A stretch of DNA of 64,000 bases. It comes from Gloeophyllum trabeum ATCC 11539. Its lineage: Eukaryota; Basidiomycota; Agaricomycetes; Gloeophyllales; Gloeophyllaceae. The stretch lies in assembly GCF_000344685.1 (NCBI RefSeq), contig NW_006920412.1, positions 603,833-667,832 of the forward strand, given 5' to 3'. Under the pieces are notes generated by a model, which saw nothing but the letters and a program-made list of their open reading frames with translations, did no database searches and was not told the DNA's origin. Below are positions 49,901 through 61,600 of this stretch, piece after piece (positions within the stretch are counted from its first letter, which is position 1; each line of letters begins with the position of its first letter). A program made the translations under genes and the position numbers.

Positions 49901-51376
49901 ATCCGAGAACACGGAGAGCTTCTTGCAACCTGACCGCGTCGTTCGGCTGCGAGAGATGGTCTTGGCTACCCCTCTCGCATCTGAGCGGATCCTCATCCGG
50001 TGGGGCCAACTAATCGCGGATGAAGATCGTGCGAAGCAGACGCTGCACCTCCTCCACGAGAAGTCGCTGAAGTCCAATCGCAAGAAGAAGGAAGACGCAG
50101 TGGACAGCGCTGCTCTGAAGGCAATAGATGTCGCCAGGAAAGAGAAGGCCCCGGAGAAGGTTAAGGAAGTCCTTCTGGAGTTGGAGGCTGCCCAGGAGAG
50201 ATTGGCTCGAGCTAGAGAGGGCCTCGAAGAGCTGGGGGATGACACAAATGTCCCGCATGGCCTCGAATCTGACGGCTCTTCTGCGATAAGAAGTTCATTC
50301 CTTGCGCGTTCGCCTGTTGCAGGCGCAAGGATCGGTTGGACAACCTCGTCGAAGCTGGATTACGTTCTTCGCGAGGTATATTACCTTAGTCTCTCTCAAC
50401 ATCACTATCTCAGGGCAATGACAGGTTATGCAATATGCATCAACGGAGAAATTCCTGATCTTCTCCAAGATGACTCTTTCACTTGCGTATATCGCCGAAG
50501 GCCTCGACGTAATTGGTGTTAGATACCTACAATTCACGTCGAACGTGGATGTGCAAGTACGGCGACAACTGGTCATGACTTTCCAGAGTTCGGACAAGTA
50601 TCGGGTGTTCCTTATGGACCTGAAGCACGGTGCTCGGGGATTGTGAGTAGCTATCCGTAAGGACATCGTGTTTTCCATTAAGTTCTCCTTGTACAGAAAC
50701 CTCACGGCGGCGTCGCGTATTATTTTCTGTGAGCCTGTCTGGCAGGCTGACGTTGAGAGTCAGGCTATCAAGGTGTGCCTCACCGCACTGCTAGAAGCTT
50801 ACGCCGCTAATTATCGTTCATTGAATCTCATAGCGGGCCCATCGTATCGGGCAAACAAGGCCAATCACCGGTGGGCTAATTCGTGGGGTTTCCTTGCTCG
50901 CGATGCTTAATTTGGTACAGTCAAGGCTCTCGCTATCCGGTCCACCTCAGAAGAAGCAATGGTAGCTAGACGCGAAGCTCTGAAGGATGAATCGGGCAAA
51001 ATGCCACGCTTGGTGCAAGAGAGTGGGATGCGCCACTTCATCGCAGTAAGACAGTCTTACTTGCCCATGTACCCTCGTTACGTATCACTGACGGCTGCTG
51101 CCGTAGCATCCGAAGTTCCTGAAGCAGGCGGCGGACACTTCCACTGAGAGGGGGCTGGACATGCCTTTACTTCCAGTACCAGACCCCGTGTCGGAGGGAA
51201 GTACTACGGCCAAGCCTTCATCGTCTGCTTCAGCTGTTCAACAATTGAACACGGTCAGAGATGCTGTCGATGCGGTGAACCACAGCATCCATAGTCCGCA
51301 AGGACCCCCAACAAAGAAAAGGACGATACGTTTTGCGGACGTGGACACGATACAGGCAGCGGATCATGCTAACTGA
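46918..51376 (+). CDS. Snf2-family DNA-dependent ATPase (Rad5/SHPRH-like)
   Basis: ATG 46918 ([20 protein letters not shown]). A roughly 250-residue N-terminal region without a recognised domain precedes motif [21 protein letters not shown], created by splicing the intron at about 47813-47863. Then: [20 protein letters not shown] (motif Ia), [11 protein letters not shown] (motif II, DEGH), [16 protein letters not shown] (motif III) and [10 protein letters not shown] coiled-coil insertion ([40 protein letters not shown]) lies between the lobes. The C-terminal helicase lobe has [75 protein letters not shown] (motif VI across introns) and TSEEAM. The tail is Ser-rich, stop at 51374-51376. About a dozen introns. 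I see no RING finger, so the Rad5/SHPRH comparison is to the ATPase only. Chromatin remodelling or repair is the likely role. Confidence 0.85.
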
Positions 51377-51592
51377 CCATTGGAGACGCGCCTGGTAGCG
51401 CTTCGGGGCATCATCATAATGTACTAGTAGCGCGACCAACTCTGCGGTTTACCGATCCGGGGCAGAGACGGGTATAGGGAGGTTTGGTGATAATTATGCG
51501 GTATAGATCATGGATTAATTTCTAGATGTTGTATTACCTGCTTTCTCTCCGTGTACAGATACAGTTTCTGCCGATTTCAACCCTGCAGAGTC
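51377..51592. other. 3' flank of the Snf2 gene, up to the MITE
   Basis: Short intergenic stretch that ends with the left copy of the 8-bp target duplication GCAGAGTC (51585-51592). No gene is seen. Confidence 0.5.
51585..51592. repeat. Left target-site duplication of the MITE
   Basis: GCAGAGTC, identical to 51952-51959 on the other side of the element. Confidence 0.88.
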
Positions 51593-51951
51593 AGGACCCC
51601 CGATAATCAGTATAAATGCCTGATCCCGAGGACCCATAAGTAGTCCCATTTTGTCCGGAAGAAAATCGCCGATTTTGGACCTTTTGTCCGGAAAAAAACA
51701 GGCATTACAGCGAAAAAGTGGCACTAAAAGGCAACTGTGGCGTGAGTACGTCTAAACTTAGCTTCCCCGGCAGGTGCCGGGGTAAATATGGCGTCGAAAT
51801 GGCCAAGTCTGACCAAAATGTCCGGGAAAAAATCAGGCCTGTTCTCCAGAATCGGCCGATTTGTCTGTAAAAAATCAGCCATTGAGGGCTCTAAAGTCCC
51901 AAAATTTGTCCGGAACCTGATCAGGCATTTATACCAATTATCGGGGGTCCT
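51593..51951. mobile_element. Non-autonomous hAT-like MITE, 359 bp
   Basis: Terminal inverted repeats begin AGGACCCCCGATAAT on the left (51593) and end ATTATCGGGGGTCCT on the right (51951). The inverted match extends to about 32 bases with two mismatches, through the TATAAATGCCTGATC arm. The element is flanked by identical 8-bp sequences GCAGAGTC at 51585-51592 and 51952-51959, a target-site duplication of the length made by hAT transposases. The interior has no coding capacity. It contains several TTTGTCCGG-type subrepeats in both orientations (for example near 51651, 51686 and 51905), suggesting an internally palindromic structure. The element lies between the Snf2 and NEDD1-like genes, about 255 bp upstream of the latter's start codon. 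Confidence 0.9.
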
Positions 51952-51959
51952 GCAGAGTC
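51952..51959. repeat. Right target-site duplication of the MITE
   Basis: GCAGAGTC, identical to 51585-51592. The perfect match suggests the insertion is not very old. Confidence 0.88.
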
Positions 51960-52206
51960 CCGGTAGTGTAGGTTCAGCAGACAATGACATGGTACAGCCG
52001 AGATCCAATTGGCTGAGACGCGGTCACGTGATGGAACGCGCTGTAGTTCGCGTTCGACGTCGTTGCCACTTACATTTCTTTTCATCCGAGCCGTCTGCGC
52101 GACTGGAAGCCATCACTCGGATTCCGACACCTCTCACCTCCCGCGAGACCTCCATATCCGCTTGAATTTGCGTTGAATACCTTCGTCAATCAACGGCAGC
52201 GCCAAT

Positions 52207-54650
52207 ATGCTCGCCGTAATTACGACTGACGGACTCAGTCTTCTACCGCCATCGACGCTAAAAGGCGGCATTGCTACTTCGGAAACCTCGTTCACTCCGC
52301 AAGACAATGGCCTGACGGCAATCTCTTGCGCTACCGACAACCCCAGTCTCTTCATCTCATCTGCAAACTCTGTCTCTAGATACGACCCGTTCGCGAAGGG
52401 GGCGAAAGCCATTCATACGACAGAATATGGGACGATAACATGCCTTGTCAGCAAAGACAAAGGCAACACGCAGATTTTCGGCGCGGGCAACAAAGTCTGC
52501 ATCCTCGAATGCGGCTCCGGCACGGGGAAGATCAGCAAGACATTCGACTCGCACAAGTCCACCATCACCTCCCTCGCCCTCTCCAACGACGCCACCCTCC
52601 TTGCCTCGACGTCCGCCGATGCCGTGCACGTCTACAATCTCACCCTGGCATCCCATACGGTGCTTCGCGGGCTGCCACTCACCGGCGGGCAGAAGATCAC
52701 CGCATGCGCGTTCCACCCGCACTCGCGCGGACGGCTCTTTCTGGGGATAGGCAGGCAGATGGCGGTATACGACACCACGCGGCCCTCCGCGCCGCTCAAG
52801 CTCGCGCTCATGCCCGACGGGACGAGCGGCGAGGTCGTCGCGATCGCGTGCAGTCCATTCAGCAAGACGCTGGTCGCGATTGCGACCACCGGAGGGGACG
52901 TGGGGCTTTTGGATCTGGAGAAGGATAAATCGTGAGTAGTAGTGACATGCTAAGCGGTCTTGTTTGTATATGTGGCTGACTGGGCTTGTGGAGGCCCCGT
53001 CGGAACTTCAATGTCAAAGTGCCTATCACATCCCTGCTCTTTTCTCCCGAGGGAGACGCTATCTACATTGGTACGGAGAACGGCAAGGTGCTCGTGAAGA
53101 GCCTTCGTGCTTTGGACAAACCACCCGTGGCTATCGTAGTAAGCAAAGAAGGTGATAGGATTCAAGGCATGGCTATCCAGGTATGCCACGAGGTTGTCCT
53201 ACATCTCTACTTCGCTCACATGGTTGTATACAGGCAAAGGGCAAGGCCACAAGCACGGATCCTGCACCCAAGGCAAACACCGTGTCGTCCAGAAAGCCAG
53301 CTGAACCACCGGTTCCTGGCAAGCGAACAGTCTCAGCAGCCGAGAGTAGGAAGGCGAGGTTGGCTGCAGAGGTACATCTGCACGTTGATGGGGCCGCAGC
53401 GGCCACTGGCGCAGCTACCAAGGTTGCGCTGGAGAGAAGGAAGGAGTTGAAGGCCAACGTGGCGGCAGCGAGGAAAGCTGAAGAAACGAAAGTGCCTACT
53501 CCAGAGCCTCCGAGGGAGAAGCGAGTCTTCTCCCCAGTACGGGATCCGCTCGGCAACACCGAGAGCGTAGCAGACATCTCAGGTTAGCGTTTGTTTGAAG
53601 TCGTACGGGGTGTCATTGAATGTTAAATATTTGGCAGTGCAAATCGAGAGTCTGATGGAGATGAAGCCGGCAAAAGTGGAAGCTGCCCGCGCGAAGGAGA
53701 ACATCGCAGAGACTCTCTCGGCCTTGAAGAGAGCCCGCAGTACCTCTCCAGGCAAAGCAGCCCCCGTATCGCGTCCTACGAGCGCCGTGTCAGCGGGGCG
53801 TACAGATCCGACCAGGCCCGCGAATGAAAAGACCGAATCAGCTGCCACTAGAACCAGGACGAAGTCCAACGCGTCTACGCGGTCCCAAGAAGTCGCCGAG
53901 CGACAGCGGATGCGGACGTCGTCGTCTGGAACTTGCGTCCCGTCCTCATCTTCCGGGACACTGAGCTCTGCCTCATCGCGGCCGCTGTCGGCGACGTCGA
54001 GCAGGAGCTCCGGCTCGTCGAAGCACCGCGGTATCAGCGCCGCGACATCGCGGCGCACGCCGTCGCCGGATCTGCCGTCGCCCGAGAAGCAGCCGCTGAC
54101 GCCCCCGCCCATGAAGGAGAAGGATAGGAAGAGCAGGATGAGGGGGATGGGCGTGTTGGGCCACGGGACGCCGGAGGTGGACGTGTGGATGGCGGCGGGG
54201 AAGGGCAAGGGGAAAGCAGGGGAGGAGGAGCCGGGCAGGAGAGTCGGATTCGCGGCTGAGGCGCGGCTGAGCGCGACTCTGCAGGAGAGCGAGTCGGAAG
54301 GCGAGGACGAGGACGCGGGCGAGAGGTCTTTGGTGATATCGCCCCGCCGGCCTCCTCCGCAGGACACCTGGGCGCCTGCGCCTTCTCCTCTGAGGGGCGC
54401 CCCCAGCCCTGGTCATGGATCGAGCCCGCAGGACCTGCTGCGAACGATCGTGCAGGACGTGATGTACGACTTCCAGCGCGACACGAAGACAGAGATGATG
54501 GGATTGCATCTGGACCTGGTGCGTATGGGGCGGACGTGGCGGCGCGAGATGAAGGAGACTATGCAGGAGTATTTGGAGGAGCTGAGGGAGCTGCGCGAGG
54601 AGAATCGAAGGCTGCGGGAGGAGAATGATAGGTTGAGGAGGGGGTTCTGA
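52207..54650 (+). CDS. NEDD1: NEDD1-like WD40 protein (gamma-tubulin complex targeting)
   Basis: ATG 52207 (MLAVITTDGLSLLPPSTLKG). Seven-bladed propeller pieces: GLTAISCATDNPSLFISSAN, KISKTFDSHKSTITSLALSN with ATLLASTSADAVHVYNL, GGQKITACAFHPHSRGRLFL, MAVYDTTRPSAPLKLAL, GEVVAIACSPFSKTLVAIAT with GGDVGLLDLEKDK, and after an intron NFNVKVPITSLLFSPEGDAI with YIGTENGKVLVKSLRALDK. A basic, Ser/Pro/Ala-rich linker follows, then a C-terminal helical domain (YDFQRDTKTEMMGLHLDLVR, MKETMQEYLEELRELREENR), stop at 54648-54650. A WD40 head, disordered linker and C-terminal helix of the DLLRTIVQDVMYDFQ type is the NEDD1/GCP-WD layout, which docks gamma-tubulin complexes at spindle poles. Introns are near 52932, 53180 and 53585. 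The MITE lies in its upstream region. Confidence 0.75.
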
Positions 54651-54975
54651 GATCTTCGTATACCCGTTGTACTCATGTCCCTCAGGTTTCTACGCCAGAT
54701 GTTATGTAGCTATGGTATTATGCTGTTGTAGCTGCTGTTTTATGTATCGATTTCATGTCTGCTTGAGGGTCGCAATGTTTTCTTCATGTCGTGAGGAAGA
54801 CTGAGATATTGCCACAAGCCGAACAGTCTGCGATATACGATCACGTGCATAGTCCTAGCGCGAATACGGCGCGGAATAGGGGCGTGGACTTGTAATTTGT
54901 GGACGCGCTTTGGAACCTACTTCTATGTCCACCCCTGCCCTCTCCGCAAATCCCCCTTGCTGATACACACTCACA
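54651..54975. other. Intergenic, NEDD1-like / FAN1
   Basis: About 325 bases between tandem plus-strand genes, with the 3' end of the first and the promoter of FAN1. No further feature is recognised. Confidence 0.5.
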
Positions 54976-57900
54976 ATGGCATTCGCTTCCCCCACCGCAA
55001 ACTCCATTCAGAAACTCGTCTTTTGGTCCGGAGACGAGAGCCCGGATCACTCTGAAACAAATGACTTGGACGATGCCCGCGCCAGGGATCATAAGGACGA
55101 GAAGGGGGCGCCACAGACACAGGCAGGCGATGGAGAGTCCATGTATGTTCAGTTATTTGAAAGTGGGTATCATTATCTTGGTCGTCCTGGGGTTGCTCAC
55201 GTGTCGCGTCCGATACTAGAGATGCTTAAGATAGTCCTTGCGTATGAAGCCCATCTATTTACTGACTCAGAATTGGACTGTTTCGAGAGATACAATGAAT
55301 TGAGCTGTGAGTGCCATTCTACCGTAATCATGCTGGAGACGTCACCCTACACCTTTACTTCACTCAGATAATGCTCGCTACCTCTTTATCCGCCTGCTCT
55401 TGCGGAAGCCGGCTACATGGCACGGACTAGGCTCGCTTAACTACAAGTCTGAGTTAGGCGATGCCATCCTGGATGCTGTCCACGAGCTCTGCGGAAATGA
55501 ACCCAAACCCACTCCTGTAATTGAAATCAAGGAGGAGGAGCCAGAGGTCATTGACTTAACTGTTGATGAAGAAGACATCAAGCCTATGCTGAAGTCCTCG
55601 ACTTCCGAAGATGGTCCAGCCTCGGAACAATCGGCGCCCAATTCCCTTGAGACTTCAAGCATCTTTGCAGAGAGCGACAGCCAAGCTACCCTGCAAGAGC
55701 TATTGGAATGTCTAACCGTCCCCCAGCTCAAAGACCTCGCCAAGCGAATGAAGGTGAAAGCTGAGAGCAAGGTACGCTCCATGAGCACTCATCCGTGAAC
55801 ACCAACCGACGACCCTATAGCGAGGGCCTCTCATCGATGCCCTGCTAGTGTCCGCCTCGAGCCAAACGACCTTATCCGCCTCTTTGAAATCCGCCGCGAA
55901 AGCAAAGGGGAAAGCAAAGGCAGATAACTTCCATCAGACGAGGCTGCCTGCGTCGTGGATCAGCAAGGGGACGCTCCAAACCGACAGGTTGAGACGGATG
56001 GTGCTTGACATATTGGGTAAGGATTTAATATATCGTGATCGCGCAGCGCTCTTGACCGATGTTGTCAAGGACCATGCATACGCATCTCTGATTCTGTAGT
56101 GCAATTATTCCGCCGGGTCAATGTTATTTATTTGCGAAGGTCCGTGCCTTTCCTGTCATATACTTTGTTCAGTCACTGAAACACATTCCTGCCTGTAGCA
56201 CTCAATATTCACCTACTATCCTCACCGAATCTATCCTCAGCCGCGCGAAGAAGCGTACATACAACGTAGTGAAGTTCCATCGGACACCAGACATCTGGCC
56301 TACCCGTGAAGCCTTGATATCTTATGAAGAAGCCTTACTTTTGGAGGCCCAAGTGGACGAGCTCCTCGGCGCGGCCCCCACGCCGGGCAACGCCTCTCGA
56401 GGACGAAGTGTCGCGTCGAAGACTCCTGTTTCCACGCGAATGCAGAAGCGCGCGGCGTCCCAGTCGCAGTGCCAGGTGAAAGGCTCCTCGATGTGTAGGG
56501 ACGAAGAGGAGGCGAAGGAGAGCCCGCGCGTGCAGGCCGCGCGGGAGGTGAAGCGCCTATTCGAGTCTGTGTACCCGCGCTGGCTCTCGCTTGTCAGGAC
56601 TAAGACAGAGCACGAGGAGCGGCCGCGCGGGCTGCAGCGCTTTGATTGTGGTGAGTTCTGCGTCCCTCCATTCTTCTCTCGTGGTTGTGCTCATGGAAAT
56701 GTCGCAGGGCATGTGCTTACTAGGATCGTGTATAAGGGAGCGCACGCCCTGGGCCTCTTGCATGAGTATGCTGCAGAGCTCCAAGTCCTTGAAGAACTGT
56801 TAGCTCAGAAGAGATGGAGGAGGGGGAAACGTGGCCAGTGGCATGAGCGTCGGGCGCTGATCCTGATGACGCACTTCCCCAAAGATACAGAGACGCACGA
56901 ACGCGCTATGGATGTGGTCATCGAGGCTTTGGAAGATGATGATACGCATCTTAGTGAGTGTATATCCATCCCACTATGCGCACGCCATATAGGGAGCTGC
57001 CTGTGACTTTTTCCCGTATCAGTATATCGCCCAAAGCTTACTCGCCGCTTGACTACGCTCGAGAAGCGGCTGAAAGTGCCGGTCGACGAACGTCACGTCT
57101 GCGAGGGCGAGCTCCGAAAATGCCAGGAAGTGCGGATAACTGGTGTCAGGGTACGACATAAGGCGGCGAGCCTCACGCTGGATCAGACGGGGAGGCTGTT
57201 GAATAGGCCCTCTGCCGCTACGCAGTCTTTGCTGAGCCAGCGGACCTTGCCGTTTTCGCAGAGCGAGAACAAGCCTACCATAGGGAAGATTGAGGTAGGC
57301 AAGGTAGGGTCACTTACACTTCGCCGCTAGAATTCGCTGATATGTGTGGCACGCCAGGCTGAGAAATGGGTAGGTAAATCTATCTGGCACGGGAGGGATG
57401 GGGAAGAGGTGACCGTGGAAATCCTCGCTCTGCAACATTATGAAAGCCTTGGGTATCGAGGGTATATGCGTCGTCAACTACTGGCTAAGCCGCGATTCTA
57501 ATGGTGGTACAGGTACCACAGCGAAGGAAGCATCGTCCGGATGCTCTTTGGCCTGCTGTTCTGGGACATCATATTCGCCCCTATTCCTGGCGCGTTCGAG
57601 ACGCCGTATCAGTCTGCGCCGTTGGATATTGCTGAGGACAGTTTCTTATTTTCGCGAGTGGACCTCATCACCGCTCGGCTCGCGCAAATCGAGAACGGGG
57701 AGGCTTCCGCGTTGATAGAAACGACAGATGACGAGCACCGTCCTCTGGGCACCTGGTGTGTTGGTGTGCGTTGGGACATGTTTCCCAAGGAGGATCTCCT
57801 GGAAATTGCGGACGTATGTAGTGATGTCCATACCGCCCTTTCAGCGCTGACAACGACTGCAAAAGTGTCTGGGCGGTAAATCTCTGTCTACCATATGCCG

Positions 57901-58365
57901 ACTTCTCTGCGAAGATTACTCTGCCAGAGCGGGCGGGGTACCAGATCTCATAGTCTGGAACTCAGAATCACGCGATTGCAAGTTTGTGGAAGTCAAGGGT
58001 CCCGACGACAAACTGCAGGAAAATCAGAAGGTGAGCTTTCTGATCGTCCATCCTCTGGCGCAAGACACTGAAATCATTGTCAGCTTTGGATTGACGTTCT
58101 TCTCAGGGCCGAGACAGTAGTGGAGGTGTGTCATGTAGAAGAACAAGGCTGCGTCGATGGAAAGAAGAGCAAACGGAGAAAGAAGAACGATAAGGAGTTA
58201 CCAGAGACAGACGAGTCCGATTATCTTCAAGCGGAATCCGAGGACGACGATGGTCCCAACACATCGCAGATTGCGGTCCAGGATTCGACAGGTATCAAAC
58301 GAACTATGGAAGATACTGCAGACCCCAAATCGTCGGACAGACCTGCGAAATTGCCTAGACTCTAA
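54976..58365 (+). CDS. FAN1: FAN1 structure-specific nuclease (VRR-NUC)
   Basis: Nuclear 5' flap endo/exonuclease of interstrand crosslink repair. ATG 54976 (MAFASPTANSIQKLVFWSGD). N-terminal helical part: FESGYHYLGRPGVAHVSRPI, ELSYNARYLFIRLLLRKPAT with WHG. A SAP-like motif follows (QELLECLTVPQLKDLAKRMK), then TPR-like helices (LFESVYPRWLSLVRTKTEHE, HEYAAELQVLEELLAQKRW, HERRALILMTHFPKDTETHE). The C-terminal nuclease has VEILALQHYESLGYRG, GSIVRMLFGLLFWDIIFAPI, PFETPYQSAPLD-type segment, and the catalytic core GGVPDLIVWN..FVEVKGPDDKLQENQK with WIDVLL (57934-58110), so the PD-(D/E)xK residues Asp, Glu and Lys are present. A charged tail with KRRKKNDKE ends at 58365. No N-terminal UBZ finger is visible. 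About ten introns. Confidence 0.92.
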
Positions 58366-58634
58366 GCTTGATATCGAAGACACTTCTGCAGCTGGTTCAT
58401 AGTCAATTCCGTCTAGTGCTTTATCCGAGTCCATTATTTATTGCCTATTTATAACGTGTAATATTACAACAAATGGAGGCAAGATGGAAGTCCAATGTAT
58501 TATCATAAGCATCGTGATCTGTAAATAAATAAGCACCGACTGGAGAACAACGAATGGCAGGGGTAATGGATACAGTAGTGGATGCAGTGGTAGACGGTGG
58601 ATGCTAGGGGGGTGGGAGTTGGAGACGCAACTAT
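58366..58634. other. Convergent 3' region, FAN1 / flippase
   Basis: A 269-base gap between convergent stops. A/T-rich stretches near 58440-58520 are likely polyadenylation regions. No gene is seen. Confidence 0.5.
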
Positions 58635-61600
58635 CTATGGCTTCTCATCGTGGGGCGGTGTCCTTGGCTTCTCATTTTTGGTTGGCGTCGTGGGCTTCTT
58701 GCGCAGTCCGCGACGTAATGTAGACACCAGAGACCCAGCTCGCTTCCGTTTCGAGGAGAACACTTGACTCTGTCGACGTTCTGACAGGTTACTCTGCATG
58801 CGACGGATGGCAACCCCACGCTCCTCGGTGGCGAAGTCGAACCCACGGTGTGTCGACCGCATTCCGGTAGACATGTCCGTGCGGCTACCCCTTGCATCAA
58901 CAGAAGGCGGAGGTCGAACTGATAGATTCGACATGCTAGAAGCCCGGGAGACTGGACGCCGCATACTGCCCAGACCATATGAGCGGTGAATAGCTTCAAG
59001 GTCTAAATGAGGATCGTTCTTGAGTGCCCAACGCATTATCGACACGTCGTCAGGGTTAAAGCCAAACTTGTATGCCTTCGCAACGTATCGAGGGGCGAGC
59101 GACAATAGAACAGTGAGGAGGACGCCGAACCAGAACAAGGCGGAATGGAAAAGGTAGTGGTCGTTGCCGTAAACAGGGACTGAGAACCAACCCGGCGAGA
59201 TGATGGAATAGATACCCTGCAACATCAATGAGACGCAGAAGAGCTCGCGAAGCAGCAGGTACTTACGGTGTAAGCCCATACCAGCACGATACCCAGGGCT
59301 ACGGCGAAGAACACCCACCCGGTCCAGACTCCCGTATTCAAACCGTTGAAGAGATTGGCCGTTGTGACAGCTGCTACCGCCATTACCTAGAGCAACATGA
59401 AATTACGTAAATCCCAAAAGTAGAAAATGAGCATACCGTAGCGAACTCATATTGAGCAACCTCGTAGCCATCACCACGTGCAGTCGTGGTGTTGTAGCCA
59501 TAGAGTATGAGGAAGAATATGATTGCCGACTGGAGAGCAAAAATAAGTACTGTCATAGTCACAGCGGTAGGGGCATCCTCGTTGCTCACCTGGACCACAG
59601 CATCCAACAAATAAAGGAGGAATAATTTGGTGCCGAACCAGTATTCTTCTCGACCGTAGTGGTACAACTCCGGGAGGGCCATCAATACATGATCATCTGG
59701 TAGTCGGATGTGTAATAAGAACCCGCACGAAGTATTATGGAGTAGTTCGGCCACTGACCAACAATGCGATCGAACAATCCAATGGCGATGACAGGAGCAA
59801 TAGTGAAGAACGAGTTCCACCACAACACGTATGTATATTCGAAGGCGCTGAGGGAGAATGAGTTCTCGAAATAAAGCGCGGAAAAAATCAGAGCTCACTA
59901 TTGAGAACTCCACGCGCAGTAAATCTGGAACCACCATAGCACACCGATACAGAGAAGGTTCTTATAGAAGAAGTTGACAATCCTGCCAAACGACAGCTTA
60001 GTTGGATCCGAATCGCGAGTAGCAATACGGCTCACATGTTTCCATTACGCGCGTATGACCAGTGGCCGTGCACCAAAAGAAGTCTCTTCAAGAATCGGAA
60101 CTGCAGATCGCCATGTAAGAGTCCGTTACTTCATACGAAGAGACAGACAAACCTGCGCAATCGCATAATCCGAAGAATTGACGGCCTGCAAACCTTCTTC
60201 GCCAGAAATACCAACGCCAACGTCGGCCGCCTGGATCATGCTGACATCGTTTGCACCGTCGCCTATAGCCAATGTCATGGCACCCAGGCCATCCTTCACA
60301 AGCCTGACAACGAGAGCCTTCTGCAGCGGCGAAACACGACAGCAGATAACACCCTCGCATTGCATGGCAAGTTTCAACAGCATTGTCTTGTGCTCGACAT
60401 CCGCAAAGGCCTGCAAAGAATATCAGCAAACGGATTGCTGTATCTCGAAAGAAAGCGCTGACCTGGAGAAGGGCTGCTCCATCTACTACCAGGACGAACC
60501 CACCAGGACGTTGGCCATTGTCATGTCCGACAAGAGAAGACACTCCAGTATTAACGCGCTGAAGAGGATACATCCCGTCCCGGGACGGCGAGCAGGTGTA
60601 GTTCACCATGTGTTCATCGTCGAGAATATCGTGCTCGGGGAAGAACTGCTCGAAGGCATTCAACATCTGCTGATAAACAGACTTGTCGCCTCCGCGGACA
60701 ATGATGATATTTGAATCGCGGGCAATTAAGTTCGTGCTGTAACCGATGGCTGCAACAACGCATTAGCCACTATAATCATCTGATGAAAACATAACGCAAG
60801 CTTACCGATGGCGGTCTCCAGCTTGTCACCGGTGGCAACCCAGACTTTAATACCGGCTCGCTTGAGATCTGCAATGGTCTCCGGCACACCATCTTGGAGA
60901 CGATCCTCGATAGCAGTAGCTCCAAGAAGACGAAGGTCATATTCGAGCTCCTCGCAGACGGCCTCGATGGCGCCCTCTCTGTCCTCCATGGCAACAGTCG
61001 CTTCTTGGTATCTACGAGCCCAGGGCTCGTACTCCTCATCTTTGAAATATTGAGTGCTCTGGAATTGCAAGCCAGATGACTCCAAGCTTACCAGAGATGA
61101 CCTTATACGCCAGCGTCAACGTCCGCAGACCCTCACTCGCAAACTGATCAAGATGCTGCTCCGTCGTCTTCTTCAGGTCGTCGTTACCAGGCTTGAGCCT
61201 CTCAAAGATAACGTTATCAGCACCCTTGGTAAGCAGGAACACCCTTTGGTCCTCATCGTCGAGCTTCCGCACGACAACGCTCATCCTCTTCCTTGCACTG
61301 GTGAAATCCAAGATGTTCAGCAACTCGTATTTCTCAACGTGGTCGGAAAACGGAGTTTGCAAGCGTAGAATTTCCCGGTCACGTCCACGGAAGACGAACC
61401 CGATGTCCGCGGCAGCTTGCACCAGTGCGGCTTCATCCGGGGATTGCGCCTTGTACTCGATAGCACCAGTCTCCTGGTCTTCGGCAGTGAGCACAGTATG
61501 ACAGAGCGCAAGGACTGAGAAGAAGCCGTTCAAAGAGCGGGCGAGCGGGGCACTCTCGGAGTCGGGGGCTGCGTGGATGGCTTGGTCTAGGTCCTGCTTG

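Noticed and set aside
52357..54509. Several long frames antisense to the NEDD1-like gene
   Set aside because: High GC third positions keep the other frames open. Only the plus frame shows WD40 repeats and a continuous C-terminal helix.
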